Source: Bolinopsis microptera
Lineage: Eukaryota > Ctenophora > Tentaculata > Lobata > Bolinopsidae
Length of the DNA: 64,000 nt
NCBI RefSeq assembly: GCF_026151205.1
Contig: NC_087073.1
Span: forward strand, 7,213,001 to 7,277,000
Direction of reading: 5' to 3'
Part shown: in pieces, positions 38,448 to 48,124 of the stretch
Numbering within the stretch: position 1 is the first letter of the stretch
Layout of the letters: each line of letters starts with the position of its first letter
The notes under the pieces: model-generated
Told to the model about the DNA's origin: nothing
Seen by the model: only the letters and a program-made list of their open reading frames with translations
Database searches by the model: none
Made by a program: the position numbers and the translations under genes

Positions 38448-39879
38448 CGATTTTCACAGAAACTTCACCAATGGCACAGTCAAGATCGAACCGATAGCCT
38501 GCTGTGAGTGCTGTACTATCGTTTTATATTGATTTCAATGATGAATCAGTGGGGTTAAGATAATCACATTTGTAATAAATAAAACCTTTCTGTATATGTA
38601 CTGTCAATTGTGCTAATCTAAACCGGCCTACCTGGATTACCAGACCTCCTCTTTTCCTCAACAATCAAACCGAGTTGTTCATATCGCATTTGGTGAGTGA
38701 TGTAAGTACATATCGAGCTGTATTCAATCACAATACGACACAATACGTGTATATTATATGACCCTTAATGCGGTATATAAAACGTTTTATACCGCGAGAA
38801 ACTTGGTATAGAGAGGTTTTACAGTTTATCACGAAAACGTCTACTTGGCCTCATGGCTCATTTATAGCTCGAAGAAGGCAAGAAAAGACCAGGGAAACTA
38901 AGGAACAGCTAGGAAGCAAGTGTAAATACACCTTCCAACATCTACTGTGACTTGTTTTGTATTGTACTGCATACCGCTTCATTTGCTATGCGGGATACCT
39001 CAAATCACCCCCATATGTCAGGGTCGGTTAAAATAAACAAGGGTAACGTACGGGCAAGGGTAAGATTTAGATACGAGCGAAATAAATTGAAGGAATATCA
39101 AAAATAACATGCTTTGCATCACAGTGCCTTGCTCAACTTAATCGTAAAGAGTGTTCTAGAAATACAACCAAAGATGCAGCTCTCTCACGGTCACGGTCGC
39201 ATCGACGCTCTTACCTAGGGTAATCGGTCTTTTCTAATGACATAATGGCCTTTGTTTTAATACTCAGTTTATGGGCAGTTAGCAACGGGTTTGCTTACCA
39301 CAACAAAACAGGAACCCTCTGCTTGAAATGCTCATGAATAAAATATTGTTATGTTGTTGGTCTGGGGATGTGCTCCAACTCCTTTCTTTGTGTTACAAGA
39401 TAATCACACATTTAAGCGGTCTTTAAAATCTGCAGACAGTTTACAAGCTACAATGAACGTACTGTTCACTAAGAACACTGACTGAAAGGACCTTGGCAAA
39501 GAGCCAAGAACTTGGATCCAGCTTCTTGGGAGTTGGGAGTGACAATTTGTCCACAACCAAAAATGGACCAAATTGGACATGCCTGCACCCCTGCACCTTG
39601 ACTGCTTATTAAACTAATATTGACACTAGTCACAGTGGAGTTCCCACCTACGAGTGGTGGCTGAGAGGTGGCGCGCCTGAGAGGTGGCGCGGTGTATGCA
39701 GAGTATGATAATGTCAGCCTTGCCGCGGACGCGATAATTCAAACGTAATGAAAGCTAATGTTACTGTTAGGGGGTGCACGATAAAAATAAATTTGCTCGG
39801 ATTTAAAAAATTTTTGTACCACTGTTTTCTAGAGACTGTGAGAATTTTCCGCTACTCCTACTAAATCGCTCGCCCAAAT

Positions 39880-40100
39880 TTTAAGAAAATTTTTGTGAAA
39901 AGGCCCTTTGGGCATGAAAGTGATCTAATTCGGTGTATTTTTGGACGCTGATTCCGAATCACCCCCCATGACGTAGGCTAGTAAAATACGAATTCGATTG
40001 TTTAGGGCGCGGGTTAGCGTTAGGGTTGTGGTAAGGGTTATGGTTAGCTTCGGGGTTATGGTCAGGGTTAGGGTTGGGCTATTTATACTATTAGGGTTTA
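39880..40100. repeat. Inverted arm of the telomere-motif repeat
   Basis: It contains the complement of GGGGGTGATTCGGAATCAGC and GTTAGGG-like runs at 40016-40080, facing the CCCTAA-like runs at 40460-40560. The 39880-40870 region is therefore a large imperfect inverted repeat. Confidence 0.65.
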
Positions 40101-40298
40101 TGTAAAACCGTTTTGTGCGGCTGCAAAACCATAAAAACCAAAGTCACGTGAAATTTTTGGGCGAGCGAATTAGTAAAAGCCAACATTACGTAATATGCTT
40201 ACTCCAAGCACCTGTACACCACTTTTTCCCAAAATGGCTATTGTAAAATGCATCATATTCATATGCTACTCGCCGGTTGGCGAAAAATGAACCGGCGT

Positions 40299-40871
40299 GC
40301 AGAATAATTGAAATTACTGCTATGTGCATATCTTATTGAACATATATTATACCAATTGCATCACAAGCATGGATGATGATTAATCACTCAACAGTCTACA
40401 CTCGACTGTCACGTGACTTTTTCAACCCGTTCTCTAGCTGGTCCTGAACAACCATTCGAAACCCTAACCCTAGCTAATCTGATACCAACCCTAACCCTAA
40501 CCCAATCCTTAACAAAAGCATATCACATATGCTGAAACTCTAACCCTAACGAGAAATTAGACTAACTTCATTATACGGTCATATCACGTGATCGAGACAG
40601 TTTTTCGCCAATATCTCGTCGCGGGAACATTTTAACCCTATTTCATGGGGGTGATTCGGAATCAGCGTCCGAAAATACATCGATCGAAGTCGGTTTTCAA
40701 CTGTCGGGGGCCCTTTAAGAACAATTTCGCAGATCGACTGTTAAGTGATTTAGCACGCTTGCACAACGATAGGATGAGCTGCAATAAAATCGGAAATAAA
40801 AATATGGAGTCATGGATATTAAATGATTTAGGTATACACTATAATATACGGGGTATTTAAATCTAACGCTC
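40299..40871. repeat. Dispersed repeat with telomere-like motifs, copy 2
   Basis: Same family and orientation as 34115-34694, with CCCTAACCCTAA-type runs at 40460-40560. Confidence 0.85.
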
Positions 40872-41861
40872 ATCGAAAAATTATGAATTTTTTCGACGCA
40901 GATCAGTTATTTATAATTATATTAATAATTTGTAAAATTAAAAAATTAATCCCAAATCGGAAAAAAAGAGTCGTTCGTCACTCGTGAGTGATCAGAAATT
41001 AAATGTAATTTTATAGTAGCTGTGTTCTCTTGGCCAAGGAAGGAAAATGAGCATTACCCCCCCCCCCCCCCCCCTGAGTAATATGAATTACAATAACGTC
41101 GGACAATCCCAGAAAATTTTACAATACCGCCTGCCGGGCTCGCTAGAGATGATAATTTTTCAACAGCACGTTTGTCATCGCGCGTCACGCCAAGTTTGCA
41201 TTTCGCACGGCGCACGCTTGATTGAGCCTTGTAGTCATGACGACCACATTAATTTGCAAAGTTAAAAAGCTGCGATCTTTTATTTAGCCCAAAATCAAAC
41301 TTTTTGGTTTAATTCAAAATCTAAATTGACCCAAATTGTGCTCCTGGGGAGCTAACTTCAAATTTACGAGACGGACATCTTGTTGAAAACCGGAAGGTTC
41401 TATCTATTTTACTTTTGGAGATAGACCTCAAACGGTAGGGTGGGCTGGGCTAATCTTATATTCAGACCTCGAGATTACAATTTATTGATTACAATTTATT
41501 TTCTGCTTCACGCTTCCACGCAAGATGTGACATTTTTTTGCTCCCTCTGTCGGGCAGACTTATCTGGAACCAGTTCTTTACACTTTAGGGTTATGTTGTA
41601 TGTACCGCTCAAACAAGATACCTCTTATTATGTTGTTATTCCCATTACCATTACTTGGGTCTTGGTTGTTTGCATGTAGTAATTATGTAGATCGTATAGT
41701 ACACATCTGTTGTAATCAAGTATTATCACTACACAAAGAAGACGCTGGAATTTGTAACTTAATCCAAAAAGCAAATAAAAATATATACACTAACAAACTA
41801 TTTGTAAACTGCATCGGCAAAAATACTTGTCATCACAGCGATAAGTACGTCTTATTATTAG

Positions 41862-44800
41862 TTATAACTTCAAATATGCATCAGGTTCACACTGCACAGT
41901 CTCCATGTTCCTGACCTCGTCACCAGGTTCACACTGCACAGTCTCTATGTTCCTGACCTCGTCACCAGGTTCACACTGCACAGTCTCTATGTTCCTGACC
42001 TCGTCTCTAGGTTCAGACTTCCAAGTCTCCGTGTTTATGACCTCGTCTCTAGGTCCAGACTGCACAGTCTCCATGTTCCTGTCCACGTCTCTAGGTTCAC
42101 ACTGCACAGTCCCCATGTTCCTGACATCGTCTTCAGGTTCACACTGCAAAGTCTTCATGTTCCTGACCTCGTCTCCAGGTTCACACTGCACAGTCTCCTT
42201 GTTCCTGACCTCGTCTCCAGGTTCACACTGCACAGTCTCCATGTTCCTGACCTCGTCACCAGGTTCACACTGCACAGTCTCTATGTTCCTGACCTCGTCT
42301 CTAGGTTCAGACTTCCAAGTCTCCGTGTTTATGACCTCGTCTCTAGGTCCAGACTGCACAGTCTCCATGTTCCTGTCCTCGTCTCTAGGTTCACACTGCA
42401 CAGTCCCCATGTTCCTGACATCGTCTTCAGGTTCACACTGCAAAGTCTTCATGTTCCTGACCTCGTCTCCAGGTTCACACTGCACAGTCTCCATGTTCCT
42501 GACCTCGTTTCCAGGTTCACACTGCACAGTCTCCATGTTCCTGACCTCGTCTCCAGGTGCACACTGCACAGTCTCCATGTTCCTGACCTCGTCTCCAGGT
42601 TCACACTGCACAGTCTCCATGTTCCTGACCGCGATCATGTTCACCGACCATATCCACCCTGCCAATAGGTAACCAACAGCCTTTTTGTATAGGTCGCTAT
42701 AGAATAAGGGATTCAGAAAACTGTTGCCTGGGATGACCACCAGAGCGAACACCTCAAAGACTGAAGGTGGTACTGGTTGTTTGGAAATGAGCTGGTAATA
42801 GACTGTTGCTATGATGAAGGGTATCCAGGCTATGAGTTGACTTCCGATCATAAGAGCTACTTTTAGTGTTAGAGATCGTGTAATGTCCACCTTTTGTGCT
42901 TCTTTTAGAACCGCAACACGTGCTTTACTCTTTCTATCTTCCAGCAATATTTTGGTGTATGTTACAAGTACTGTGACCAACAGTACTGCCAGAGTTGTGC
43001 AGTATAGAAGTTTGTAGATCTGATAAGATTCCTGAAGTTTGAAGATGTTGTGAACACATAATCCGGTGTTACCGTAGTAACCTATCTCCTCACTATCGAA
43101 TATGCTTCCATTTGAAGTCGTGTTTCGGAGCTTTTCCAGCATGGCGTTTGTGTTAGTTTCCGTAGAAAATGCACCCTCGTACATTATTTTAATTCTAGGT
43201 AGGTCGATAGGATTCTTGCTAAAAAATGGATTTTCATCAAGATGAGTGAAAAATATTTCCGTCCTAAAAATATCCTGTACGGCAGAAATGGATAGGAGCG
43301 GAAGAATAGCATGAGCTACATTTAGGAGAAGACCTAAAGCGGATCCTAAGACGACCATCCTTGTTTTTATTTCCCAAACCATACTGGTGCAATTTAGCCA
43401 TCTGATCACACTAACAGATGCGACCGTTAACAAGGAGCCATGAGAGGATACAGAGAAGAGCACACCAAGAATAGAGCACGATATACTGGCTCGCCACTTT
43501 CTCTCCAACAAGCAGTAGTCGCCTTTGAATCGGAGCACTGTATCGGCTATAACGATACAGCACAGATATAATCCCATCAGCAGATCGTAGAAGAATATTT
43601 GGAGACGGAAAGTTCTGTCAATTCGACCGGTCTTTGAATCCTTTTGGGAGCGATAGCATTTGTATCCCTCTACAGAGTTGATGATGACGATGAAGAGGCC
43701 CATAAAAATTGTGACTACTAGAACCGGTATGGATCGAATAAGGAACTTTGAGGAGGACAAACTTCCCAGGTCACATGTCCCACATTCATCACTACCGTCA
43801 GCACAATCCTTCACATGATCACATACTTTGTCAGGATCAACCCACTCTGCTGTTGAGTTTGGGCTGCAATAGAACCTGCCCGGACATCCAATTTCATCTG
43901 CCCCATTTTTACAGTCTTGCTTTTCATCACACAATGCTGTTACGTGGAAAGACTCTGTTCCAGATCTAAACGGATCTTTCTCACAGTCAAAAACGAAGTC
44001 GCTCTCTGACCATAAATCACTAAATACGTGATCACAAAATTGTACCCAATTTTCCACCACGTAGTCTGTTTCGTTAGTGCAGTTATATTTGCAATAAGAT
44101 GACACGAAATTTATTGGATCCTCACGCATTGATGACATAAATGACTGGTGGTTATCATGTCGGTATTGTCTAAGACACGAGTACAAGGGAGACATTTTAT
44201 CAGGATCCCGAAAAGCCTCCTCACATTTATCAGCGTCACTCTTATCTGGAATAGTACAATTAAAATTAGTTGACAGGCTACCCAGGCACGATACAGCAGG
44301 CAAACAAATGGGAGTGCTGCTGATTAGCGGGCAAGATATCTTCACAGAATCTTCACAGTAACACTCATCAGACCCATCAACGCAGTCCCGGGTACCATCA
44401 CATAGACCGTCGAACGAGATGCAGCCTGAGCCGTCAAAGCAGTAGAAAACTTCAGTCAAGCTATTTTTGCAGCCACACTCATCGGTGAGACACTGGGACA
44501 CACCATCACAGAGGTTCTTATCAGGCAGAGAACAGGTCCATACTGCATCTTTATCACTTGCAATCTCATCGACATAATCTGTGGGGTCAATCCCTAAGAC
44601 GTGGCCTTGGTAAGGGTCGAAGTTGAACCGACATATTGTGGAACTATTCCCTATTTCTTTGGCCGGTTTATGATTATCATAATATCCAGGAGACATGAAC
44701 AGCATTCGAGAATATTGGAAGCATTTTGTTATTATCTCTGTGTCGCTCATGGGTAAATAGGGATGCTGTCCGTTATACTTCGCAAAATCAACTGTAAACA

Positions 44801-44891
44801 TTCTCCCCTGAGGACCAGTGCCCGGGACTTGAAATGGAAAGAGCGACAGAAGAAGCAGCAAGAAGACACCCCAAGATGGAATATCCCTCAT
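41862..44891 (-). CDS. LDLa-ectodomain GPCR, relaxin-receptor-like, with repeat tail (second of two)
   Basis: An intronless 1009-residue protein. The ATG at 44891 follows an in-frame TAA directly, fixing the start, and is followed by a signal peptide (GVFLLLLLSLFPFQ). The ectodomain (about 30-380) has LDLa modules (CDGTRDCVDGSDECYC; CDEKQDCKNGADEIGC; CDHVKDCADGSDECGTC) and N-glycosylation sites. Helices 1-7 span about 385-745. Helix 2 reads YDLLMGLYLCCIVIADTVL, the helix-3 loop has WRASISCSILGVLF, and helix 7 has FLNPLFY; the DRY position reads IRW. No leucine-rich repeats. The cytoplasmic tail (about 257 residues) is 18 copies of a 14-residue acidic unit of the type RNMETVQCEPGDEV. It is paralogous in layout to the gene at 29246-33645. 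The open frame opposite the tail is a repeat artefact. Confidence 0.88.
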   Translation of the reverse strand: MRDIPSWGVFLLLLLSLFPFQVPGTGPQGRMFTVDFAKYNGQHPYLPMSDTEIITKCFQYSRMLFMSPGYYDNHKPAKEIGNSSTICRFNFDPYQGHVLGIDPTDYVDEIASDKDAVWTCSLPDKNLCDGVSQCLTDECGCKNSLTEVFYCFDGSGCISFDGLCDGTRDCVDGSDECYCEDSVKISCPLISSTPICLPAVSCLGSLSTNFNCTIPDKSDADKCEEAFRDPDKMSPLYSCLRQYRHDNHQSFMSSMREDPINFVSSYCKYNCTNETDYVVENWVQFCDHVFSDLWSESDFVFDCEKDPFRSGTESFHVTALCDEKQDCKNGADEIGCPGRFYCSPNSTAEWVDPDKVCDHVKDCADGSDECGTCDLGSLSSSKFLIRSIPVLVVTIFMGLFIVIINSVEGYKCYRSQKDSKTGRIDRTFRLQIFFYDLLMGLYLCCIVIADTVLRFKGDYCLLERKWRASISCSILGVLFSVSSHGSLLTVASVSVIRWLNCTSMVWEIKTRMVVLGSALGLLLNVAHAILPLLSISAVQDIFRTEIFFTHLDENPFFSKNPIDLPRIKIMYEGAFSTETNTNAMLEKLRNTTSNGSIFDSEEIGYYGNTGLCVHNIFKLQESYQIYKLLYCTTLAVLLVTVLVTYTKILLEDRKSKARVAVLKEAQKVDITRSLTLKVALMIGSQLIAWIPFIIATVYYQLISKQPVPPSVFEVFALVVIPGNSFLNPLFYSDLYKKAVGYLLAGWIWSVNMIAVRNMETVQCEPGDEVRNMETVQCAPGDEVRNMETVQCEPGNEVRNMETVQCEPGDEVRNMKTLQCEPEDDVRNMGTVQCEPRDEDRNMETVQSGPRDEVINTETWKSEPRDEVRNIETVQCEPGDEVRNMETVQCEPGDEVRNKETVQCEPGDEVRNMKTLQCEPEDDVRNMGTVQCEPRDVDRNMETVQSGPRDEVINTETWKSEPRDEVRNIETVQCEPGDEVRNIETVQCEPGDEVRNMETVQCEPDAYLKL
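41886..42630 (-). repeat. 42-bp coding minisatellite (14-aa tail repeat)
   Basis: About 18 copies of a 42-base unit in frame in the receptor tail. A block of five distinct units (marked RNMKTLQ, RNMGTVQ, QSGPRDEV, INTETWK, RNIETVQ) recurs 294 bases (seven units) away, so the array grew partly by block duplication. Confidence 0.95.
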
Positions 44892-44924
44892 TTACCCTCT
44901 ATTCAAGTGTTTTGAAATACGAGC

Positions 44925-45510
44925 TGTGTTCCTTGAGAGAGCTGACAATGACTGAGGAAGAGTGTTACTGTTGCTGCTAGGGTGTGACCTTTTATACGCT
45001 AATTTGAGAGAATTACACAATACTCTGGGTCCCCAGCTACCTTACTGGCAATTCATTTAGTTCGGTGCCACACAATAGATTATTGTATTCATAGAGATCA
45101 AGATATCAGAAAATAGTGCGTGATCATGTAATCTTATAAAAGATTGTATCGATTGCAAGGCAAGAACAGAGATGTTTCGCAAGATTTTTCACAGTAGATT
45201 ATTGTTTCCATAGAGATCAAAATATTAGAAAATAGTGCATTCAAGTGTAATAAAGGGTGCAGGTGGGTTCCTTGAGAGAACTGAGGACGACGGTTGCTGT
45301 TAGAATTTGACCTTTTATACGCTAATTTGAGAGAATTACACAATACTCTTGGTCCCCAGCTTCCTTACTGGCATTCATTTAGTTCGGTGCCACACAATAG
45401 ATTATTGTATTCATAGAGATCAAGATATCAGAAAATAGTGCGTGATCATGTAATCTTATAAAAGATTGTATCGATTGCAAGGCAAGAACAGAAATGTTTC
45501 GCAAGATTAC
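44925..45510. repeat. Tandem duplication of the receptor upstream region
   Basis: 44990-45190 and 45311-45510 are nearly identical, offset about 321 bases (shared GGTGCCACACAATAGATTAT, GTGATCATGTAATC and TATACGCTAA). The inner edge also repeats CCTTGAGAGA at 44932 and 45270. A partial third copy lies at 45188-45260. A diverged relative is near 57195-57255. Confidence 0.85.
44990..44999 (-). promoter_or_regulatory. TATA box of the second LDLa receptor
   Basis: GTATAAAAGG on the minus strand about 100 bases before the ATG. An identical copy sits at about 45311-45320 in the duplicated segment. Confidence 0.5.
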
Positions 45511-45732
45511 AGTTATCAGCTAGCTTTGTTTCCCAGGAAGCCTGCCGTTAGAAACTTTATGTTAAATCCCATTAGTAGCCGAGTCTATAAAAGTCAAACT
45601 TTTATCAATCTTTATACCTGATAGTTGATAATAATAGTTAATAGTAATATGTTTACAGTATGCACTGAAGGGGTATCCTAGGAAGTTTCTTGAACTTTTA
45701 ACAGGTACCCCTCCTCATTTAACCCTCAATTA

Positions 45733-45880
45733 AGTTCCTATCATTCGGCTGAGTCGACCGAGGAGATTACATAGATCCAATGGATCCTTAGCTACTCCCT
45801 AGACTAGGTGACACTGGAATTTGAACCCAGACCCTTCTGCACAGAAGGCTGATGCTCTAACCAATAGGCCACCTAGCCCC
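45733..45880 (-). mobile_element. tRNA-derived SINE
   Basis: The minus strand has an internal RNA polymerase III A box (TGGCCTATTGGTTAGAGC at 45871-45854) and B box (GGTTCAAATTCC at 45827-45816). They are spaced as in a tRNA, with stems resembling an anticodon arm (CCTTC...GAAGG) and a T arm (CTGGG...TCCAG). Five extra bases before the acceptor partner mean it is not a functional tRNA. The body continues to about 45733; part of it is echoed at 13335-13375. Confidence 0.65.
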
Positions 45881-46829
45881 TACTTGCGCCAAGTTAAAAA
45901 AAGAAAAACCCTCACTTAGATGAGCACATTATTGAAAAAGAAGTGCTATATTACTTCTCTACTCTAACTCTAAATTTTGGCATAAAATAAGAACGAGAGT
46001 GTCCGTGAACCTTTACCGTAGACGTTACCTTCCGTAAACGCGTTTTCTATTCGAATCACGATTTTTCACGGTTTCCGCGACATATCGCGATTGTCTCCAA
46101 GAACATCTCAGCCCAAAAATTACGTTTTTCTATTATTCACATGTATTATACTGTATGTACTATACTATTAATAATGTATTAATATTATACTAGCTGCACG
46201 CATGTTCTCCAGCTAGCTAGAATATTACCTTAAATTGAGTAAAACGTGCTTAAATTGACCAAACTTGTGAGGGTGAAGGGTGGCGACAATCCTTGTTAGA
46301 CTTAGGAATACAATGGAATGGTACTTGGGAGATGCTCTCTCTCAAAAACAATTAATCACAATGCTGGCAAGCATTACCGTTGCCATTATATTCACAATGC
46401 TATTTACCCCCTATACTAGTATTATATCCCCTTTATTGTTTTTAGGCATTAAGACTTATCGAAAGTAGTTCAGCAGGTATATTTAAGTTCAAAACATTCT
46501 AATTCAATGTTAAAGATGACAGGAATAGGAAATAGTTATGTGGAGGTTTTTAAGAAATTTGTGCAAAGTACGCGCCAGCATGTTATACGAAATTAGGTAA
46601 AAAACCCAAAATAGCCATATTCAGGTGCCTTAAAAACCATGTTAAAATTGAGTTAGAGATCTGAAATGGAGTATCGGGGAGTGGGTTTTTTTTGGAACCC
46701 CTGTTTTGCAACAGATTGTCTTGTAGGTCACTAGGTTTATAACCTAGGATCACCCATTAACAGATTGTCGTGATCATCCAGTCTCATCCCGACATGAAGA
46801 GCGCTACTCGTATGCAGGATACGAAAGTA
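45881..46829. other. AT-rich spacer
   Basis: No gene. AGGTTTATAACCTA-like palindromic sequence at 46732-46750 is shared with 6850 and 34780. Confidence 0.4.
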
Positions 46830-47302
46830 CTCCCTCCCTCCCTCCCTCCCTCCCTCCCTCCCTCCCTCCCTCCCTCCCTCCCTCCCTCCCTCCCTCCCTC
46901 CCCCCTCCCCCTCCCTCCCTCCCTCCCTCCCTCCCTCCCTCCCTCCCTCCCTCCCTCCCCTCCCTCCCTCCCTCCCTCCCTCCCTCCCTCCTCCCTCCCT
47001 CCTCCCTCCCTCCCCCCTCCCTCCCTCCCTCCCTCCCTCCCTCCCTCCTCCCTCCCCTCCCTCCCTCCCCCTCCCTCCTCCCTTCCCTCCCTCCCTCCCA
47101 TTCCCTCCCTCCCTCCTCCCATCCCTCCCTCCCTCCCTCCCTCCCTCCCTCCCTCCCTCCCTCCCTCCCTCCCTCCCTCCCTCCCTCCCTCCCTCCCTCC
47201 CTCCCTCCCTCCCTCCCTCCCTCCCTCCCTCCCTCCCTCCCTCCCTCCCTCCCTCCCTCCCTCCCTCCCTCCCTCCCTCCCTCCCTCCCTCCCTCCCTCC
47301 CT
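46830..47302. repeat. (CCCT)n tract, about 470 bases
   Basis: Nearly pure CCCT with occasional C-run changes in 46900-47120 and an uninterrupted second half. Open frames through it (Pro/Ser/Leu on the + strand, Arg/Glu/Gly on the - strand) are artefacts of the repeat. 47303-48120 holds no recognised gene. Confidence 0.98.
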
Positions 47303-48124
47303 GCTCACATTGTCACGTAGGATCTTGAGCATTACCTTATCAGCTTATCTATGCAGTGCAAATGATCCTCGTCTTCAGTCTCTAGTTTATTGTAATTGCT
47401 CTACTGATGTCACATGCAGCTGTTCGTTTGTTTGCACAGTGGGTGTGTACTGTGTACGTGATCGTTCATAAAGCAAAATTGCAGAGGATCAGGAAGTTGA
47501 TTTAAGTTACCTACAATTTGCAAAGCAGTGTGTATTGTATGCGGTCTGTTATTCAGCTATACAAGAGAGTGTACTAAAGAGATGTACATTGTACACGTGT
47601 CTGGTTATGAGTCTTCAACTACACACCTACATTTATTGTATTCTAATTCATATTCATGAATAGTATGCATGTGCTATCTAGATTCAGTGATACTAAGATA
47701 CTTTTGTTTTGTGTGGCTGTCTGTAGCAAGTATAATTTAACAGTTGATTATTTGATTAAGTTTTTCTTGACGATTTTTGTATAATACAGGGTGTTTTAAG
47801 ACTCGTGTTTAAGTTTGAAATTCTAAGTCTTGATATCACGGAGGAGAAGATTGGTTGGATTGATTGGTTGGATTTTAAAACGCTTGTAGGTAACCATTCA
47901 ATTTTTAGCTGCAAAGAAATATTAAAACATATTTTGTCAAAACTTTTAATTCCCCAAACTTTGGGCCGAAAAATGGCGGACACTATTTGATCAGATGACA
48001 TGCATTATTTGTTATGTAAGATCTGTTAATTGTCTTCACGAACCATGCATACTTGTTAAAACATTAAGCGTTAAAAAAGCTTCCACTATAGCTCTCACCT
48101 TACGAAAGTTCCAATTTCTAGAAG

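Larger units (their letters stand above)
37024..41861. other. Repeat-rich intergenic region
   Basis: No gene recognised. It holds MITE ends (37210-37240 and 37960-37990), a paired MITE (38076-38447), a stretch with GGTTCAGGTTACT near 37257-37320 repeated at 38000-38075, a segment at 39275-39360 shared with 53295-53390, telomere-motif repeats at 39880-40871, and C-runs near 38350-38415 and 41055. Confidence 0.6.

Noticed and set aside
41905-42672. 255-residue + strand frame of repeated MFLTSSPGSHCTVS
   Set aside because: Antisense of the receptor tail repeat; the minus-strand frame continues a clear GPCR, so this one is a shadow.
45804-45880. Functional tRNA gene
   Set aside because: A and B boxes are fine but five extra bases before the acceptor partner and a poor anticodon loop point to a SINE head.
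46770-47471. Pro/Ser/Leu-rich and Gly/Arg/Glu-rich open frames
   Set aside because: A tetranucleotide repeat is open in several frames by chance; no splice or start support.
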